Notes: a model not told the origin generated them from the sequence alone. A stretch of DNA of 64,000 nt from Verrucomicrobiota bacterium (GCA_017309115.1 JAFLEF010000034.1:1-64000); one strand, 5' to 3'. Positions 52,101-60,929 are shown, counted from the first letter of the stretch. A program made the numbers and translations.

Positions 52101-52665
52101 CGCGGAAGCCCGTCCAACGCTGCACTCGTTGACGTGTTGACCCAGAGAGCACCTCAATCTCGTCGGGACGAACCACCGCCAGCCAGCCCCGTCCTGCGTG
52201 ATACGCCAAGTCCTGCACTGGACGCCGAGGCGTCCCCCGGGGCTCAACACGCGGGACGGTCAACTCTCTCGCCGTCGCCACGTTGGTGGGCAGCGGGGCA
52301 CCGGCGTCAATCCACGCCTTGAACAACGCAATCTGTTCCGGCTTGAGCTTGGCGCGCTTGCCCGGAGGCATGAACTGATTCTTCCCGGTCTTGCCCCAGT
52401 TCCCCTCGAGCGCCTTGATGAGGAGCGACTCCGCGCCCTTGCCGGCCACAATCGCGGGACCTGATTCTCCGCCCTTCATCAGCTCCGCCGCCGTCTCCAG
52501 ACTAAGCCCGCCCTCCGGTTCCTGCGCGCTGTGACACTCCACACAGTGCTCCTGGAGCAGCGGCTCCAACGCGGTGAACTCCGCCGCGTTGGTCGGCAGA
52601 ATCAGCCCACCCAACGCGACTACCAGCCCGCAAAGACGAGGGCCGGAAAAGACGCGTCGAACCAT
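49102..52665 (-). CDS. Secreted cytochrome c / WD40 / prepeptidase-like protein (PSCyt1-WD40)
   Basis: 1187 residues from ATG 52665 (GTG 52683 is an alternative). Signal sequence about 1-28. PSCyt1-type haem motif CVECH (41-45) with MPPGKRAKL later as possible Met ligand. Residues about 150-440 hold WD40 repeats (VAFSPDGQWLYAG, LAVSPDGTTVASGGYDYGIHLW, LAFSPDGRTLASAADDRTVKLF). The remaining half has beta-sandwich and prepeptidase C-terminal-like regions (VEPNSSP-type: VEREPNSSPGEAQ; QHLVFDVSAQRLG). Third gene in the leftward DUF1501-DUF1549/1553-WD40 unit, 22 bases from the previous stop. Confidence 0.88.
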   Translation of the reverse strand: MVRRVFSGPRLCGLVVALGGLILPTNAAEFTALEPLLQEHCVECHSAQEPEGGLSLETAAELMKGGESGPAIVAGKGAESLLIKALEGNWGKTGKNQFMPPGKRAKLKPEQIALFKAWIDAGAPLPTNVATARELTVPRVEPRGTPRRPVQDLAYHAGRGWLAVVRPDEIEVLSGSTRQRVQRWTGFRGSATAVAFSPDGQWLYAGVGDATGGEVWSWRMADGAAGPRWKAHRDVLHALAVSPDGTTVASGGYDYGIHLWSAAEGKLRASILGNQGAIVGLAYRPAGDVLGSVGFDRTAKLYRPSTGERLETLSHALKELNALAFSPDGRRLVTGGNDNRIRVYRLATPVTEGSAELVDTVFAHEGAILKLAFSPDGRTLASAADDRTVKLFEGETLKPRLTLESQPDWPTALAFVGDTTLAVGRADGSLAFYQASNGAVAAPPKPELFRTSPRGLERGTTGRVRLEGKNLETASVVRLYRQGRLHSAEALQAEKGEWWVTLMPAADEPLGAWELSVGDGASESARVKVWVDDLPQVDLSVEGSASAALVSLPRSVWSTLKEPGQSLEFSVKGQAGQHLVFDVSAQRLGTKGDYQLTLLDPAGRVLAQNDNWRGQADPWLEARLTESGRYRVRVNEVTFAGSPDHAFRLSVGELPFVTGFFPLVVPAGATSQVEVLGANLGSHATVQVVAGAPGDLALPEPVGSWRSRREQRLSVTPLPTVVEREPNSSPGEAQILAVPGVMNGRLEAGDSPDADFIRFAARAGVTYVLETVAAQRGSPADTRLEVFWPDGRPVERVRLQALRNSAITFRPETSDDSGIRFENWEEMQLNDLLWCGGEVMKLFRAPQGPDSDSVLYSVNGLRQGFFDTTPVAHYVEEPVYFVRPLAPGEKPVPNGLPVFTLNQVNDDAALRDLGTDSRLFFVAPAAGEFVVRVTDSREFGGRSFGYGLVVREAKPDFAVTLNGANPTVAAGSGQSLSLTARRLDGFEGPIQVTIQNLPEGWSVPGPIVIEAGHSSASVPLRAAPEAKPAAEAAWDAVSVVATAEIEGRPVALAVNSLGRPKLVTEPPKLKVTLLPLAPSALSPGLPVVTISPGGTARARLQIVRNGFDGVVTFSVDNLPHGVIVENLGLNGITFLAGENEREISFSAVPWVTEQDRPFFAVENQAGRQTSGPVLLQVRRERPQAAAP

Positions 52666-52687
52666 GGAAAGCGGGGAGAACACAGCC

Positions 52688-54949
52688 TCAATGGTTGAAG
52701 AGGAATTCCTTGCTGCTCAACAACGCCCAGTAGAGGTCCTCCAAGGCGGCGCGTCGTTGCTCTTTCGCCACGGACCCCAGCACTCGCTGAAGTCCCTTCA
52801 ACTCCTCCGGAGTAGGATACCGCGACAAGGCTCGCAGATACGCCTCTTCGATCGCGGCCCGAGGCTCCCCGCGGTCGGACAGACTTTCGGCCAGCCAACC
52901 TTCCTGAGCCGACAACTTCGCATTCAGAGTCTGGCCGTTGGCGAGGTGCAGCACCTGGGCCACGCTGGGTTCAGCGGTCCGCTCGCATTCGCAGGTCTGA
53001 ATCCGGTCGGGTTTGCCAAAGCTCTTCAAAAAGTAACTCGCCACCTGGGAGTCGGGGAGTTGCAGGGCGCGCGTTCCCCGGGGATAGGCAAACTGAAACG
53101 TGTCGCCATTGCCCGTGGATCGCTTGAACTCAGTCGGCACTCCGGTGACCTGCGAATACGCATCGAGAATCACTTCCGCCATCAACCGTCGCGGATAATA
53201 CCGGGCATAGAATCGAGTGTCGGCGGCATTGGCCGGCAGTGGTTCGCTGCTCCGCTGATAGGTCTCACTACGCAGGATCTCCCGCATAAAGGCCTTCAAA
53301 TCAAACCGCTGCTGCACCAGAAAGTTCGCCGCCGCGGTCAACAAAGCCTCGTTGCTGGCTGGATTGCTCACGCGCAGGTCATCCACCCGCTCCACCAAGC
53401 CAACGCCGAAAAAGTTCGCCCACACCCGATTCACGACCGACTTGGCGAAGTAGGGATTCTCGGCCGCCGTGAGCCATTGCGCGAGAGATTCGCGGCGATC
53501 GGACGGATCATCCAGCCGCATCGGGGCACCCGTGAGCGGTCGCGGGGGCTGGGGCTTGCCAATGCGGGGTTGCACGAGATCACCGGAACTCGCGGCCAAC
53601 ACAATGCGCTCCCCGTCTCCCGGACCGTTCTTGGTCTTCACCCGGGCGAACAGATTGGCCAGGGCGAAGTAGTCGTCATTCGTCCACTTCTCGCTCGGAT
53701 GATTGTGACACTTCGCACAGCCAATGCTCATGCCGAGAAACGCCTGAGTGGTAGTCTCGGCCATCGACCGGGGATCGTCGTGGAGAAGAAAGAAATTGCC
53801 GGCGCCCTGTTCCAGCGTGCTGCCTCGCACCGTGACGAGTTCGCGCACCCACTCATCCCACGGACGATTCTGTTCCACCTGCCGCCGGATCCACGCGTAG
53901 TAGGCCCGGGCCGCAGCGGGCCGCAGGCGGGACGAATTCACCAGCAGAAGATCACTCCACTTGTACGCCCAGTAATCCACGAACTCCGGACGTCCGAGCA
54001 GTCGTTCGATCACGGCGTCTCGTCGTGTTTGTTCTGATCCAGTGGTCGCCAGGAATTCTCGAACCTCCTCCGCCGTCGGTAGCACTCCCACCGTGTCGAG
54101 ATAAGCTCGGCGAAGGAACTCCGCGTCCCCCGCGCGCGGCGATGGCGGCAGATTGAGTTCCTGCAACTTCTTCAGAACTTCCCGATCGATGAAGTTCCGC
54201 GGACGTTCCGCCGCCCAGGTTTCCGCAGGAACGTCGTTGGTGTAGGGCGCCGTCACGAACGCCACGGCAATCTGGCTGAGATACCACGCTGTCACTCCCG
54301 CTTCGCCAAATCCCACGACCGTCACCTCGCCGCCGTCGCCCAGATTCGCCACTGATTCATTGGCGCTCGTGTACTTGGCCCACCGCGTCACGTCTTCCAC
54401 CCGGCCGTCCGAAAAATGCGCCCGAACCTGAAGCGCAAACTTGTCCCCAGGCTTCCGACGGGATTTTTCGGGCAAAACCTCCAACCGATTCAAACGCGTG
54501 TCGGAATCCATTGGTCCCGGAGCTCCGCCAGCAATCCATTCAGCCAACGTTCGATACTCCGGCGACTGAACCTCGAACCGCTTGCCACCCTTGTGCGGCA
54601 CGGTGCCAGTAGCCTTCAACAACAGCAGGCTGCGACCCGGATCCGTGGGCGAGATTCGCCGACCGCCCGCGTGACGCGTGATCGCCGCCCAGTCGGCCTC
54701 ATCGTCGTATCCGCGCAGACTGAGGTAGAAACCATTCTTGCCCGCACCCGCCCCATGGCACGCTCCCATGTTGCAACCGGCCTTGGTCAGCACGGATTGC
54801 ACATGATTCCGGAAGCTGGGATTCGGCACTTCAGCCACCGGCGTTACCACGGGCTCCGCGGCTCGAACCGCCAAAACCAAAATCCAGCCCAGCGCCCGCA
54901 GGAGAACCTGACTCGGCCGGCCGACCCAGTTGAACGCAGAGCGATTCAC
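52688..54949 (-). CDS. Secreted DUF1549/DUF1553 protein with CX4CH haem-like motif
   Basis: 753 residues from GTG 54949, whose codon overlaps the DUF1501 stop (GTGA). Signal about 12-31 (LLRALGWILVLAVRA). The N-terminal cytochrome-like region has CNMGACHGAGAGKNGFYLSLRG: Cys59, Cys64, His65, i.e. a CX4CH motif rather than CXXCH. Then DUF1549 (FIDREVLKKLQ, RRAYLDTVGVLPTAEEVREFL, GCAKCHNHPSEKWT with a second cysteine pair and His) and DUF1553 (AQWLTAAENPYFAKSVVNRVWANFFGVGLVE). Function unknown beyond an extracytoplasmic redox or hydrolase role typical for these loci. Confidence 0.9.
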   Translation of the reverse strand: MNRSAFNWVGRPSQVLLRALGWILVLAVRAAEPVVTPVAEVPNPSFRNHVQSVLTKAGCNMGACHGAGAGKNGFYLSLRGYDDEADWAAITRHAGGRRISPTDPGRSLLLLKATGTVPHKGGKRFEVQSPEYRTLAEWIAGGAPGPMDSDTRLNRLEVLPEKSRRKPGDKFALQVRAHFSDGRVEDVTRWAKYTSANESVANLGDGGEVTVVGFGEAGVTAWYLSQIAVAFVTAPYTNDVPAETWAAERPRNFIDREVLKKLQELNLPPSPRAGDAEFLRRAYLDTVGVLPTAEEVREFLATTGSEQTRRDAVIERLLGRPEFVDYWAYKWSDLLLVNSSRLRPAAARAYYAWIRRQVEQNRPWDEWVRELVTVRGSTLEQGAGNFFLLHDDPRSMAETTTQAFLGMSIGCAKCHNHPSEKWTNDDYFALANLFARVKTKNGPGDGERIVLAASSGDLVQPRIGKPQPPRPLTGAPMRLDDPSDRRESLAQWLTAAENPYFAKSVVNRVWANFFGVGLVERVDDLRVSNPASNEALLTAAANFLVQQRFDLKAFMREILRSETYQRSSEPLPANAADTRFYARYYPRRLMAEVILDAYSQVTGVPTEFKRSTGNGDTFQFAYPRGTRALQLPDSQVASYFLKSFGKPDRIQTCECERTAEPSVAQVLHLANGQTLNAKLSAQEGWLAESLSDRGEPRAAIEEAYLRALSRYPTPEELKGLQRVLGSVAKEQRRAALEDLYWALLSSKEFLFNH

Positions 54950-56331
54950 GCGAACAACTCCCGGATGGGCTGGGTGCCGAAATCCACCAGAGGAAAGGGC
55001 CGGCCCTGCGGTCCCGGCAAATGCGTCTCCAGATCCAAGCCCAAGCTGCGATAAATGGTACCCACAATTTCGCTCGCCGTGACCGGACGCTCCGCCGGAT
55101 AGGCCGCAATCTCGTCTGACTTGCCGACCACCCTGCCTCCTTTGACGCCACCACCCGCGAAGTAACAGGTCCAGCACGCGGGCCAATGATCCCGGCCTCC
55201 CGTCGGATTGATCTTCGGTGTCCGCCCGAACTCCGCGAGATTCGCCACCAGGGTGGAGTCCAGCAGACCCCGTTGATGCAGATCCTCAATCAGAGCGCTG
55301 TAGCCCTGGTCGTACATCGGGCAGACAATGTCCTTCATCCCGGCGATGCTGGTGAAGGGCTTCGAGCCGTGAATGTCCCAAGTGATCTCGTCGAACACCG
55401 TGATGAAGGTGTTGATGGTCACGAACCGCACGCCGCGTTCCACCAGCCGGCGGGCGAGCAAACAGGACTGGCCGAAGCGGGTCAGGCCGTACCGTTCGCG
55501 GACCCGGACCGGCTCCTTGGTCAGATCAAACGCCTCGCGGGCCTTTTCACTGGTCATAAGCCGATACGCCGCCGCGAAATTCGCGTCCATCATCCGGGCG
55601 TTCTCGCTCGCCTCAAACTTCTTCATCGTCCCTTCCACCACGGCCCGCAGATCCTGACGTCGCTGGAGCCGAGCCTCGCCAATTTCCGGTGGCGGCAACA
55701 GATCCGGAACCTGAAAATCGGGCCGGGAAGGATCCGCGTGGATCGAGAACGGATCGTACGCCTTGCCCAGGAACCCGGCATCCTGTCCGTGCGGCAGCCC
55801 TCCTCCAGTGTTGCCCATGGGCTCGGGAAGAATGACGTGCGCAGGCAACTCATTGCGACGGCCCTTCAGATACTCCAAGGCGCAGCCTGCGTGGGGCGTG
55901 TTGATGCCTCCCGAAAAGAGTCGGCCGGTTTGGAGGAGTTGGTGCCCGGTGTCGTGCACCGCGGCGGCCGTATGGTAAACCGTGCGAACCAGACTGAACT
56001 TGTCCCCCAGCTTGGCATGCAACGGCAGTAGCTCGGAAATCTGGAAATCGCCGCGCGTTGAAATGGGTTGGAAGGGTCCGCGGATTTCGCGGGGGGCCTC
56101 GGGCTTCAGGTCAAACAAGTCCAACTGGGAAGGTGCTCCCAGATTGAAAATCAGAATGGCCGAGTTCCCGTTGTCCGCCGTCGGTTTTCCCAGTTCCGCC
56201 GCAGTGGCTCGCAGCGCATTGAAGTGAGACAGGGACAGGCCCAGCGCACCCAAGGCTCCGACCTGCAGGAAATCCCTTCGAGTTACCCCGTCACACGTGG
56301 TGACGGATCCGCGGCCGGAGAGAGTGATCAT
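54946..56331 (-). CDS. DUF1501 family Tat-exported protein
   Basis: 461 residues. Twin-arginine-like signal TRRDFLQVGALGALGLSLS (from 17). The DUF1501 family is related to sulfatases and phosphatases; here the motif NLGAPSQLDLFDLKPEAP at about 60-80, VHDTGHQLLQTGR and a later HWPACWTCYFAGGGVKGG-type segment (ending RTPKINPTGGRDHW). First gene of the three-gene secreted unit; translation is linked to the DUF1549/1553 gene by overlap. Confidence 0.91.
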   Translation of the reverse strand: MITLSGRGSVTTCDGVTRRDFLQVGALGALGLSLSHFNALRATAAELGKPTADNGNSAILIFNLGAPSQLDLFDLKPEAPREIRGPFQPISTRGDFQISELLPLHAKLGDKFSLVRTVYHTAAAVHDTGHQLLQTGRLFSGGINTPHAGCALEYLKGRRNELPAHVILPEPMGNTGGGLPHGQDAGFLGKAYDPFSIHADPSRPDFQVPDLLPPPEIGEARLQRRQDLRAVVEGTMKKFEASENARMMDANFAAAYRLMTSEKAREAFDLTKEPVRVRERYGLTRFGQSCLLARRLVERGVRFVTINTFITVFDEITWDIHGSKPFTSIAGMKDIVCPMYDQGYSALIEDLHQRGLLDSTLVANLAEFGRTPKINPTGGRDHWPACWTCYFAGGGVKGGRVVGKSDEIAAYPAERPVTASEIVGTIYRSLGLDLETHLPGPQGRPFPLVDFGTQPIRELFA

Positions 56332-56409
56332 GGCGCTTCAGGGGAATTGTCACAGCCATTGAGCCGATCCCCCGCACCGGAGTCGATGCCGAATCTTCAT
56401 TGGGACACT

Positions 56410-57111
56410 TCAGACGTCCTCGCGCACGGGTCGAGGACGCGGCCCAAACAACGCCGTGCCCACTCGCACCAGAGTCGCACCTTCCTCAATCGCGATCTCG
56501 AGATCGCCGCTCATGCCCATGCTCAACACCGGCAATGGCGCGCCCAGAATGTCTGCACAACGATCGCGCAGTTCCCGCAAACGTCGGAACACCGGCCGTA
56601 CCCGCTCGGGATCGGTGGAGTAAGGCGCCACGGTCATCAGCCCGCACAACTCGATTCGGCCCAAGGCATTCAATGGGGCAAGTTCGGTCAACAAACGTTC
56701 GGGGTTCCAGCCGAACTTCGAGGATTCCCCGGCCACATTCACCTCGGCCAGGACTCTGATTCTCTTGGAGGCTTTGTCGGCCTGCTTCTGGAGTTCTTGT
56801 GCCAAGGCGAGGCTGTCCAAACCTTCAATCATTTCAAACCAAGCCACCGCCTCCCGGGCCTTGTTGGATTGCAAATGGCCGATGAAGTGCCAGCGAGCAG
56901 AGCTGGGGCTCGCGGGAATCTTGGCTTTGGCTTCCTGAATTCGGTTCTCCCCAAAGAGCTCCACCCCCAACTGAACCGCTTCCGTCACGGTTTCGGCCGG
57001 ATGATTCTTGGAGACCGCCAGGAGTGTGACGTCCTCCGGAGATCGACCCGAGGCTTCGCAGGCCCGGGTCATGCGCTGACGGACGGCGGCCAAATTGTCG
57101 GCAAGTGACAC
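56410..57111 (-). CDS. YggS-family pyridoxal-phosphate homeostasis protein
   Basis: 233 residues when started at GTG 57111, matching the family length and its usual start SLADNLAAVRQRM; the GTG at 57150 would add 13 atypical residues. Lys35 in LLAVSKNHP is the PLP lysine. Other blocks: LFGENRIQEAKAKI, WHFIGHLQSNKAR, VNVAGESSKFGW, LSMGMSGDLEIAIEEGATLVRVGTALFG. It buffers free PLP and amino acid pools. Divergent from the Tat-exported isomerase-like gene. Confidence 0.95.
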   Translation of the reverse strand: MSLADNLAAVRQRMTRACEASGRSPEDVTLLAVSKNHPAETVTEAVQLGVELFGENRIQEAKAKIPASPSSARWHFIGHLQSNKAREAVAWFEMIEGLDSLALAQELQKQADKASKRIRVLAEVNVAGESSKFGWNPERLLTELAPLNALGRIELCGLMTVAPYSTDPERVRPVFRRLRELRDRCADILGAPLPVLSMGMSGDLEIAIEEGATLVRVGTALFGPRPRPVREDV

Positions 57112-57217
57112 GGGCGAAGTATGCGGCCGGACCCCGCCGGGACAAGCCACGGTGATTCCTCAGGATTTTACCTTGCGACGTACGAGAACCCTCAGGAGGT
57201 TCTTCGAAAGCCATTCC

Positions 57218-58075
57218 ATGAAACTCTCCCGCCGCGCTGCCCTCGCTTCGTCTGCTGCCGCTTCGGTTGCCGCCCTGGTGCAACGTCTTGAAGCCGCCGA
57301 TACCGCCTCCGGAATGAAAGGCCACATCAACCATTCCGTTTGTAAGTGGTGCTATCCCAAGGTCGAACTGGAAGCCCTCGCCCAGTGGGGACAAGCCAAT
57401 GGCCTGAAATCCATCGAACTCCTCGAAGTGAAGGAAATCCCCACGGTGCAAAAGTACGGCCTCACGTGCGCCATGGTCTCCGGCATTCCTGGTGGCATTA
57501 CCCAGGGACTCAACCGGGTGGAGAATCACGACCAGATTGTCGAGTGGGTCGCCGCAACCGCCCCGGAAGTGGCGAAGCTGGGATGCCAGAACATCATTTG
57601 CTTCTCCGGAAATCGCAAAGGTCAGGACAACGAGGAAGGGATCAAGAACTGCGCCATCGGTCTGAAGCGTCTGATGCCTATCGCCGAGAAGCACAACGTG
57701 ACCCTGGTCATGGAGCTGCTGAACTCCAAGGTGGACCACGCCGACTACCAGTGTGATCACACGGCCTGGGGAGTGGCCCTCTGTCAGGCCGTCGGATCCG
57801 ACCGCTTCAAGCTGCTCTACGACATCTACCACATGCAGATCATGGAGGGAGACGTCATCGCTACCCTGAAGAAGTCAGCCCCGTACATCGCGCACTACCA
57901 CACGGGTGGGGTTCCGGGACGAAACGAAATCGACGAAACCCAGGAGCTCTTCTACCCAGCCATCATGAAGGCCATCGTGGGGACGGGCTTCAAAGGCTTC
58001 GTCGCCCAGGAGTTCATTCCCAAGCGCGATCCGCTGACCTCATTGAAACAGGGCGTCACGGTCTGTGACGTATGA
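57218..58075 (+). CDS. Tat-exported hydroxypyruvate isomerase-like TIM-barrel protein
   Basis: 285 residues. N-terminal twin-arginine-like signal (KLSRRAALASSAAASVAALV). The mature part is an AP-endonuclease-2 fold of the Hyi/sugar isomerase family: HSVCKWCYPKVELEALAQWG, GGITQGLNRVENHDQ, VMELLNSKVDHADYQCDH, LLYDIYHMQIMEGDV, FVAQEFIPKRDPL with the metal-binding Glu/His/Asp. Exported sugar isomerases of this type are common in Verrucomicrobiota. Single gene, convergent with the dehydrogenase gene by 9 bases. Confidence 0.88.
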   Translation: MKLSRRAALASSAAASVAALVQRLEAADTASGMKGHINHSVCKWCYPKVELEALAQWGQANGLKSIELLEVKEIPTVQKYGLTCAMVSGIPGGITQGLNRVENHDQIVEWVAATAPEVAKLGCQNIICFSGNRKGQDNEEGIKNCAIGLKRLMPIAEKHNVTLVMELLNSKVDHADYQCDHTAWGVALCQAVGSDRFKLLYDIYHMQIMEGDVIATLKKSAPYIAHYHTGGVPGRNEIDETQELFYPAIMKAIVGTGFKGFVAQEFIPKRDPLTSLKQGVTVCDV

Positions 58076-58084
58076 GCGCCCGGT

Positions 58085-59380
58085 TCATTCTCCCGTCCAC
58101 ACAATCCGGGACAACTTGTCCTGGGGCGTGCCGTTGAACCATCCGGCGTACTCGACGAAGTAGATGGAGCCATCGGGTCCCTGCTCGATGGCCAACGGAC
58201 CACCCGCGAAGCCCCGGGCAAACGGTTCTGTCTTGGAAGCGGTTCCCGTGGCCGGATCAATCGGCGCAAACCGAATCCACTTCCGGGTGAAATCGCCGTA
58301 GAAGAGTCCGCCGTGGAATCGGGCGGGATAGTCAGTGGACTTTCCCGTCGGTCGATAGCGGGGACCGCTGGTAGCATTGGCGCCCGCATTGCCGCCGGCA
58401 CCATTGTCGTGATTGTAAGTGATGAAGGGCGGAACGGCATTCGGAAGGGGACAAGGCCCGCCGCCGAAAGTGGCGAAGTTCGTTCCCATGCAGCGCGGCC
58501 ACCCATAGTTGCCACCCGGCTGGAGCCGGTTGATTTCCTCCCAGTCCACCGCCCGGTCATAACCCACTTCGCCCACGTACACTTCACCCGTCACCGCATC
58601 CACATTCAGAGAGTACGGATTGCGATGTCCGTAGGTGAAGACTGCCGGATGGGCGTCGGACCGACCGACAAACGGATTGTCCGAGGGGATGGATCCGTCG
58701 AGGTTGATCCGGAGAACCTTGCCCTGAAGCGCGGAGAGAACCTGCGGCGGATTGTTGGGGTCGTTCCAAAACTTCTCGGTGTCAGAGGACACGTTGTTGT
58801 CGCCGGTCGTGATGTAGAGCTTTCCGTCCCGGGGATTGATCGAAAGCGCCCCGCCCTGATGAAACCCTCGCAGCGAAGGAATGGTCAGGAGGATCTTCTC
58901 GGAGTCGGGCTTCAATCCTGTGGCTCGGACCGGATTGTCGACCGTGAACCGCGAAACTCGATTGCTCCAAGCGGTCGCGTTGGTCGGTGCCCAGGGAGCG
59001 TAGTGCAGATAGATCCAGCCGTTCGTCCGGTAACCCGGGTCGAACTCCAAACCGTGCAGTCCACGTTCATTCGCTTCCCGACCCGGAGTAGGTTCCCAAC
59101 ACACCGTCAACTTGGCCACTTGCTCGTGGGTCTTGGAGGCGAGGTCGTAAGCCCAGATGTTTCCGCGCCGTCCGGTAAACCACAGGCGTCCATCCGGACC
59201 GAACTTCAGAGCCACCGGTTCCGGGATTCCCCCCATCACCAGCGGTTCGTATGTGAAGCCGTTGGGCACCTTGACGGCGGTCACCGCCTTGTCCCGCAGG
59301 TCCACATCAGCGGCCCTTGCGGAAGAAAAAAAGAGCAACCCCAACCCCACGCACATCAGAACTCGAACGCACAGAAACAT
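58085..59380 (-). CDS. PQQ-dependent sugar dehydrogenase-like protein (GDH/sorbosone type)
   Basis: 431 residues from ATG 59380. Signal about 1-23 (VGLGLLFFSSARA|AD). The chain follows the soluble glucose dehydrogenase beta-propeller: VPNGFTYEPLVMGGIPEPVALKFGPDGRLWFTGRRG, GLHGLEFDPGY, GGALSINPRDGKLYITTGDN, DAHPAVFTYGHRNPYSLNVDAVTGEVYVGEVG. PQQ and Ca sites are not read out in detail. Oxidises sugar or aldose in the periplasm. It lies just downstream of the respiratory operon on the same strand but is more than 80 bases away. Confidence 0.88.
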   Translation of the reverse strand: MFLCVRVLMCVGLGLLFFSSARAADVDLRDKAVTAVKVPNGFTYEPLVMGGIPEPVALKFGPDGRLWFTGRRGNIWAYDLASKTHEQVAKLTVCWEPTPGREANERGLHGLEFDPGYRTNGWIYLHYAPWAPTNATAWSNRVSRFTVDNPVRATGLKPDSEKILLTIPSLRGFHQGGALSINPRDGKLYITTGDNNVSSDTEKFWNDPNNPPQVLSALQGKVLRINLDGSIPSDNPFVGRSDAHPAVFTYGHRNPYSLNVDAVTGEVYVGEVGYDRAVDWEEINRLQPGGNYGWPRCMGTNFATFGGGPCPLPNAVPPFITYNHDNGAGGNAGANATSGPRYRPTGKSTDYPARFHGGLFYGDFTRKWIRFAPIDPATGTASKTEPFARGFAGGPLAIEQGPDGSIYFVEYAGWFNGTPQDKLSRIVWTGE

Positions 59381-59464
59381 AAGCAACAAAGGATCAGCGA
59401 AACCACTCCGGCACAATCGGCAACGCTCCCCCCGAATTCACGCCTCTCGCGTCCCGACCGACCT

Positions 59465-60277
59465 TCACTTCGCTTGGATGGCTTCCAACAGTTTCTTCAA
59501 CTCTTCGGGAGGCAACTTTTGCAACTCACCCTTCAAGCCCGCCAAATCCAACGGAGCTCCACCAGCCGGCGCCGCGCCGCCACTGACCGGAACCGCCAAT
59601 AGCTCGGCCTCGGTCCAAGGCTCGGTCCGATCCTTGGTGGCTTCATTGACGGCTCTAACCTGGTCGACCGTGACGAAGCTGGCTTTGTTTCCCCACGCGT
59701 TGCGGATGTAACTCAGAACCGCAGCGATTTCCTCATCCGCCAACCCCGAAGGATTCTCGGCCGTCTTCTTCCAGGGATTCATCGCATTTCCCTGCCACAC
59801 CTGGCCGTTGACCTTGATCGGGCCATTGAGTCCGTGGAGCACGATTCGAGTCAGCCGATCAGGACCATCCGCCAAAACCCAATCTGATCCGGCCAAGGGC
59901 GGGATGTTCAGCGCGGGATTGCCTGTACCATCGGCCAAGTGACAGGCCGCGCAGTTGTTGTAGAGCTGTGCGCCCAGTCGAAGCGTCTTCTGTTCGGGAG
60001 TCTCTGCCGGTGCGGCCGCCACAGCTTGGCCTCGAGGAATCTCGGAATACTCGTTTGCCTCGAAGCGACCGCTGAAATTGGCGAGGTAATAGCCGCCCCA
60101 AAACAGGAGGCCCCCGGTCAGGGCAACCAACCACAGATTGATGGGCTCGAAGCCTTCCTCGGGATCCGGCTTCTCCCGTTGCAGAGCGGCATGGATGTCG
60201 CCCACGTCATGTTGTTCTCCCAGGTCGGGATTCAACGTCGGCGCCGGCGGCGGGGTGATTTTCTTGTCGTCAGGCAT
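59465..60277 (-). CDS. ccoP: cbb3 oxidase-associated cytochrome c (CcoP-like, mono-haem)
   Basis: 270 residues from ATG 60277 (GTG 60283 possible). Cytosolic N-terminus, one helix (about 47-68), then a periplasmic cytochrome c domain with a single CAACH (109-113). Canonical CcoP has two haem sites; only one is present here. The C-terminal tail has a charged helix (LQKLPPEELKKLLEAI). Last gene of the oxidase operon. Confidence 0.85.
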   Translation of the reverse strand: MPDDKKITPPPAPTLNPDLGEQHDVGDIHAALQREKPDPEEGFEPINLWLVALTGGLLFWGGYYLANFSGRFEANEYSEIPRGQAVAAAPAETPEQKTLRLGAQLYNNCAACHLADGTGNPALNIPPLAGSDWVLADGPDRLTRIVLHGLNGPIKVNGQVWQGNAMNPWKKTAENPSGLADEEIAAVLSYIRNAWGNKASFVTVDQVRAVNEATKDRTEPWTEAELLAVPVSGGAAPAGGAPLDLAGLKGELQKLPPEELKKLLEAIQAK

Positions 60278-60295
60278 GGGCACCAGACCAAAGGC

Positions 60296-60925
60296 TTATT
60301 CGAGTTTCGGAAGCGGGGCTTCAGGCAGAGCGACCGAGCTCCGCAGGCTCCGGAGATACTCCACCAACTGTTTCGCCTCCGGCTTGGGGTGAACTTCCCA
60401 GCCCGGCTCAGGAGCAAATTCTCCCCCCAACTTGACGGCATTCGTGGAAGGTCCGTCCGGGCCAACGCGACGGAGCTCAAACAGAAACGCATAGGGCGGC
60501 ATGATACTGCCCTTGGAAGTGGTCTGCGGATTGTACAAATGGCTGTAGTGCCACTCGTAGCTCGGCTGCCGCTCGCCAATGTTGGTCAGGTCAGGACCAG
60601 TACGGGAGGACCCCAGAAACACCGGGCGATCGTAAATGTAATCCCGAGCGACTGATCCTCGTTTGCCCCATCCCCGGGCAATGTCGGAACCAAACCCTTC
60701 CCGTCGGACCTGTTGGGTATGGCAATAATTGCAACCCAGCGACCGGTACAGTTCGCGCCCTTGAGCGGCTTCGCCCGGCAGTGGCTGCGGAAACACCACA
60801 CCAGTGTTGGTGTCCATATTGGGCTGCAGCGAACCCAATTGTTGGTTGGGCATCACCACGAGCCCAAACCAGGAACTGGCCAGGGTGAACAGAATACCGA
60901 GGAAAAGGAGTGGACCGTAATTCAT
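60296..60925 (-). CDS. ccoO: cbb3-type cytochrome c oxidase subunit II
   Basis: 209 residues. N-terminal helix (about 5-25), then mono-haem domain CNYCHTQQVRREGFG (65-79; Cys65, Cys68, His69). RGWGKRGSVARDYIYDRPVFLGSSRTGPDLTNIG is the CcoO signature with the Met ligand side further on (SIMPPYAFL). Placed 4 bases after ccoN and 12 bases before ccoP (18 before its ATG). Confidence 0.95.
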   Translation of the reverse strand: MNYGPLLFLGILFTLASSWFGLVVMPNQQLGSLQPNMDTNTGVVFPQPLPGEAAQGRELYRSLGCNYCHTQQVRREGFGSDIARGWGKRGSVARDYIYDRPVFLGSSRTGPDLTNIGERQPSYEWHYSHLYNPQTTSKGSIMPPYAFLFELRRVGPDGPSTNAVKLGGEFAPEPGWEVHPKPEAKQLVEYLRSLRSSVALPEAPLPKLE

Positions 60926-60929
60926 GGCA

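Noticed and set aside
52574..54037. 487-codon plus-strand frame inside the DUF1549/1553 gene
   Set aside because: Antisense shadow of conserved domains on the minus strand.
58313..59602. 429-codon plus-strand frame across the sugar dehydrogenase gene
   Set aside because: Antisense to a clear propeller protein; no motif.
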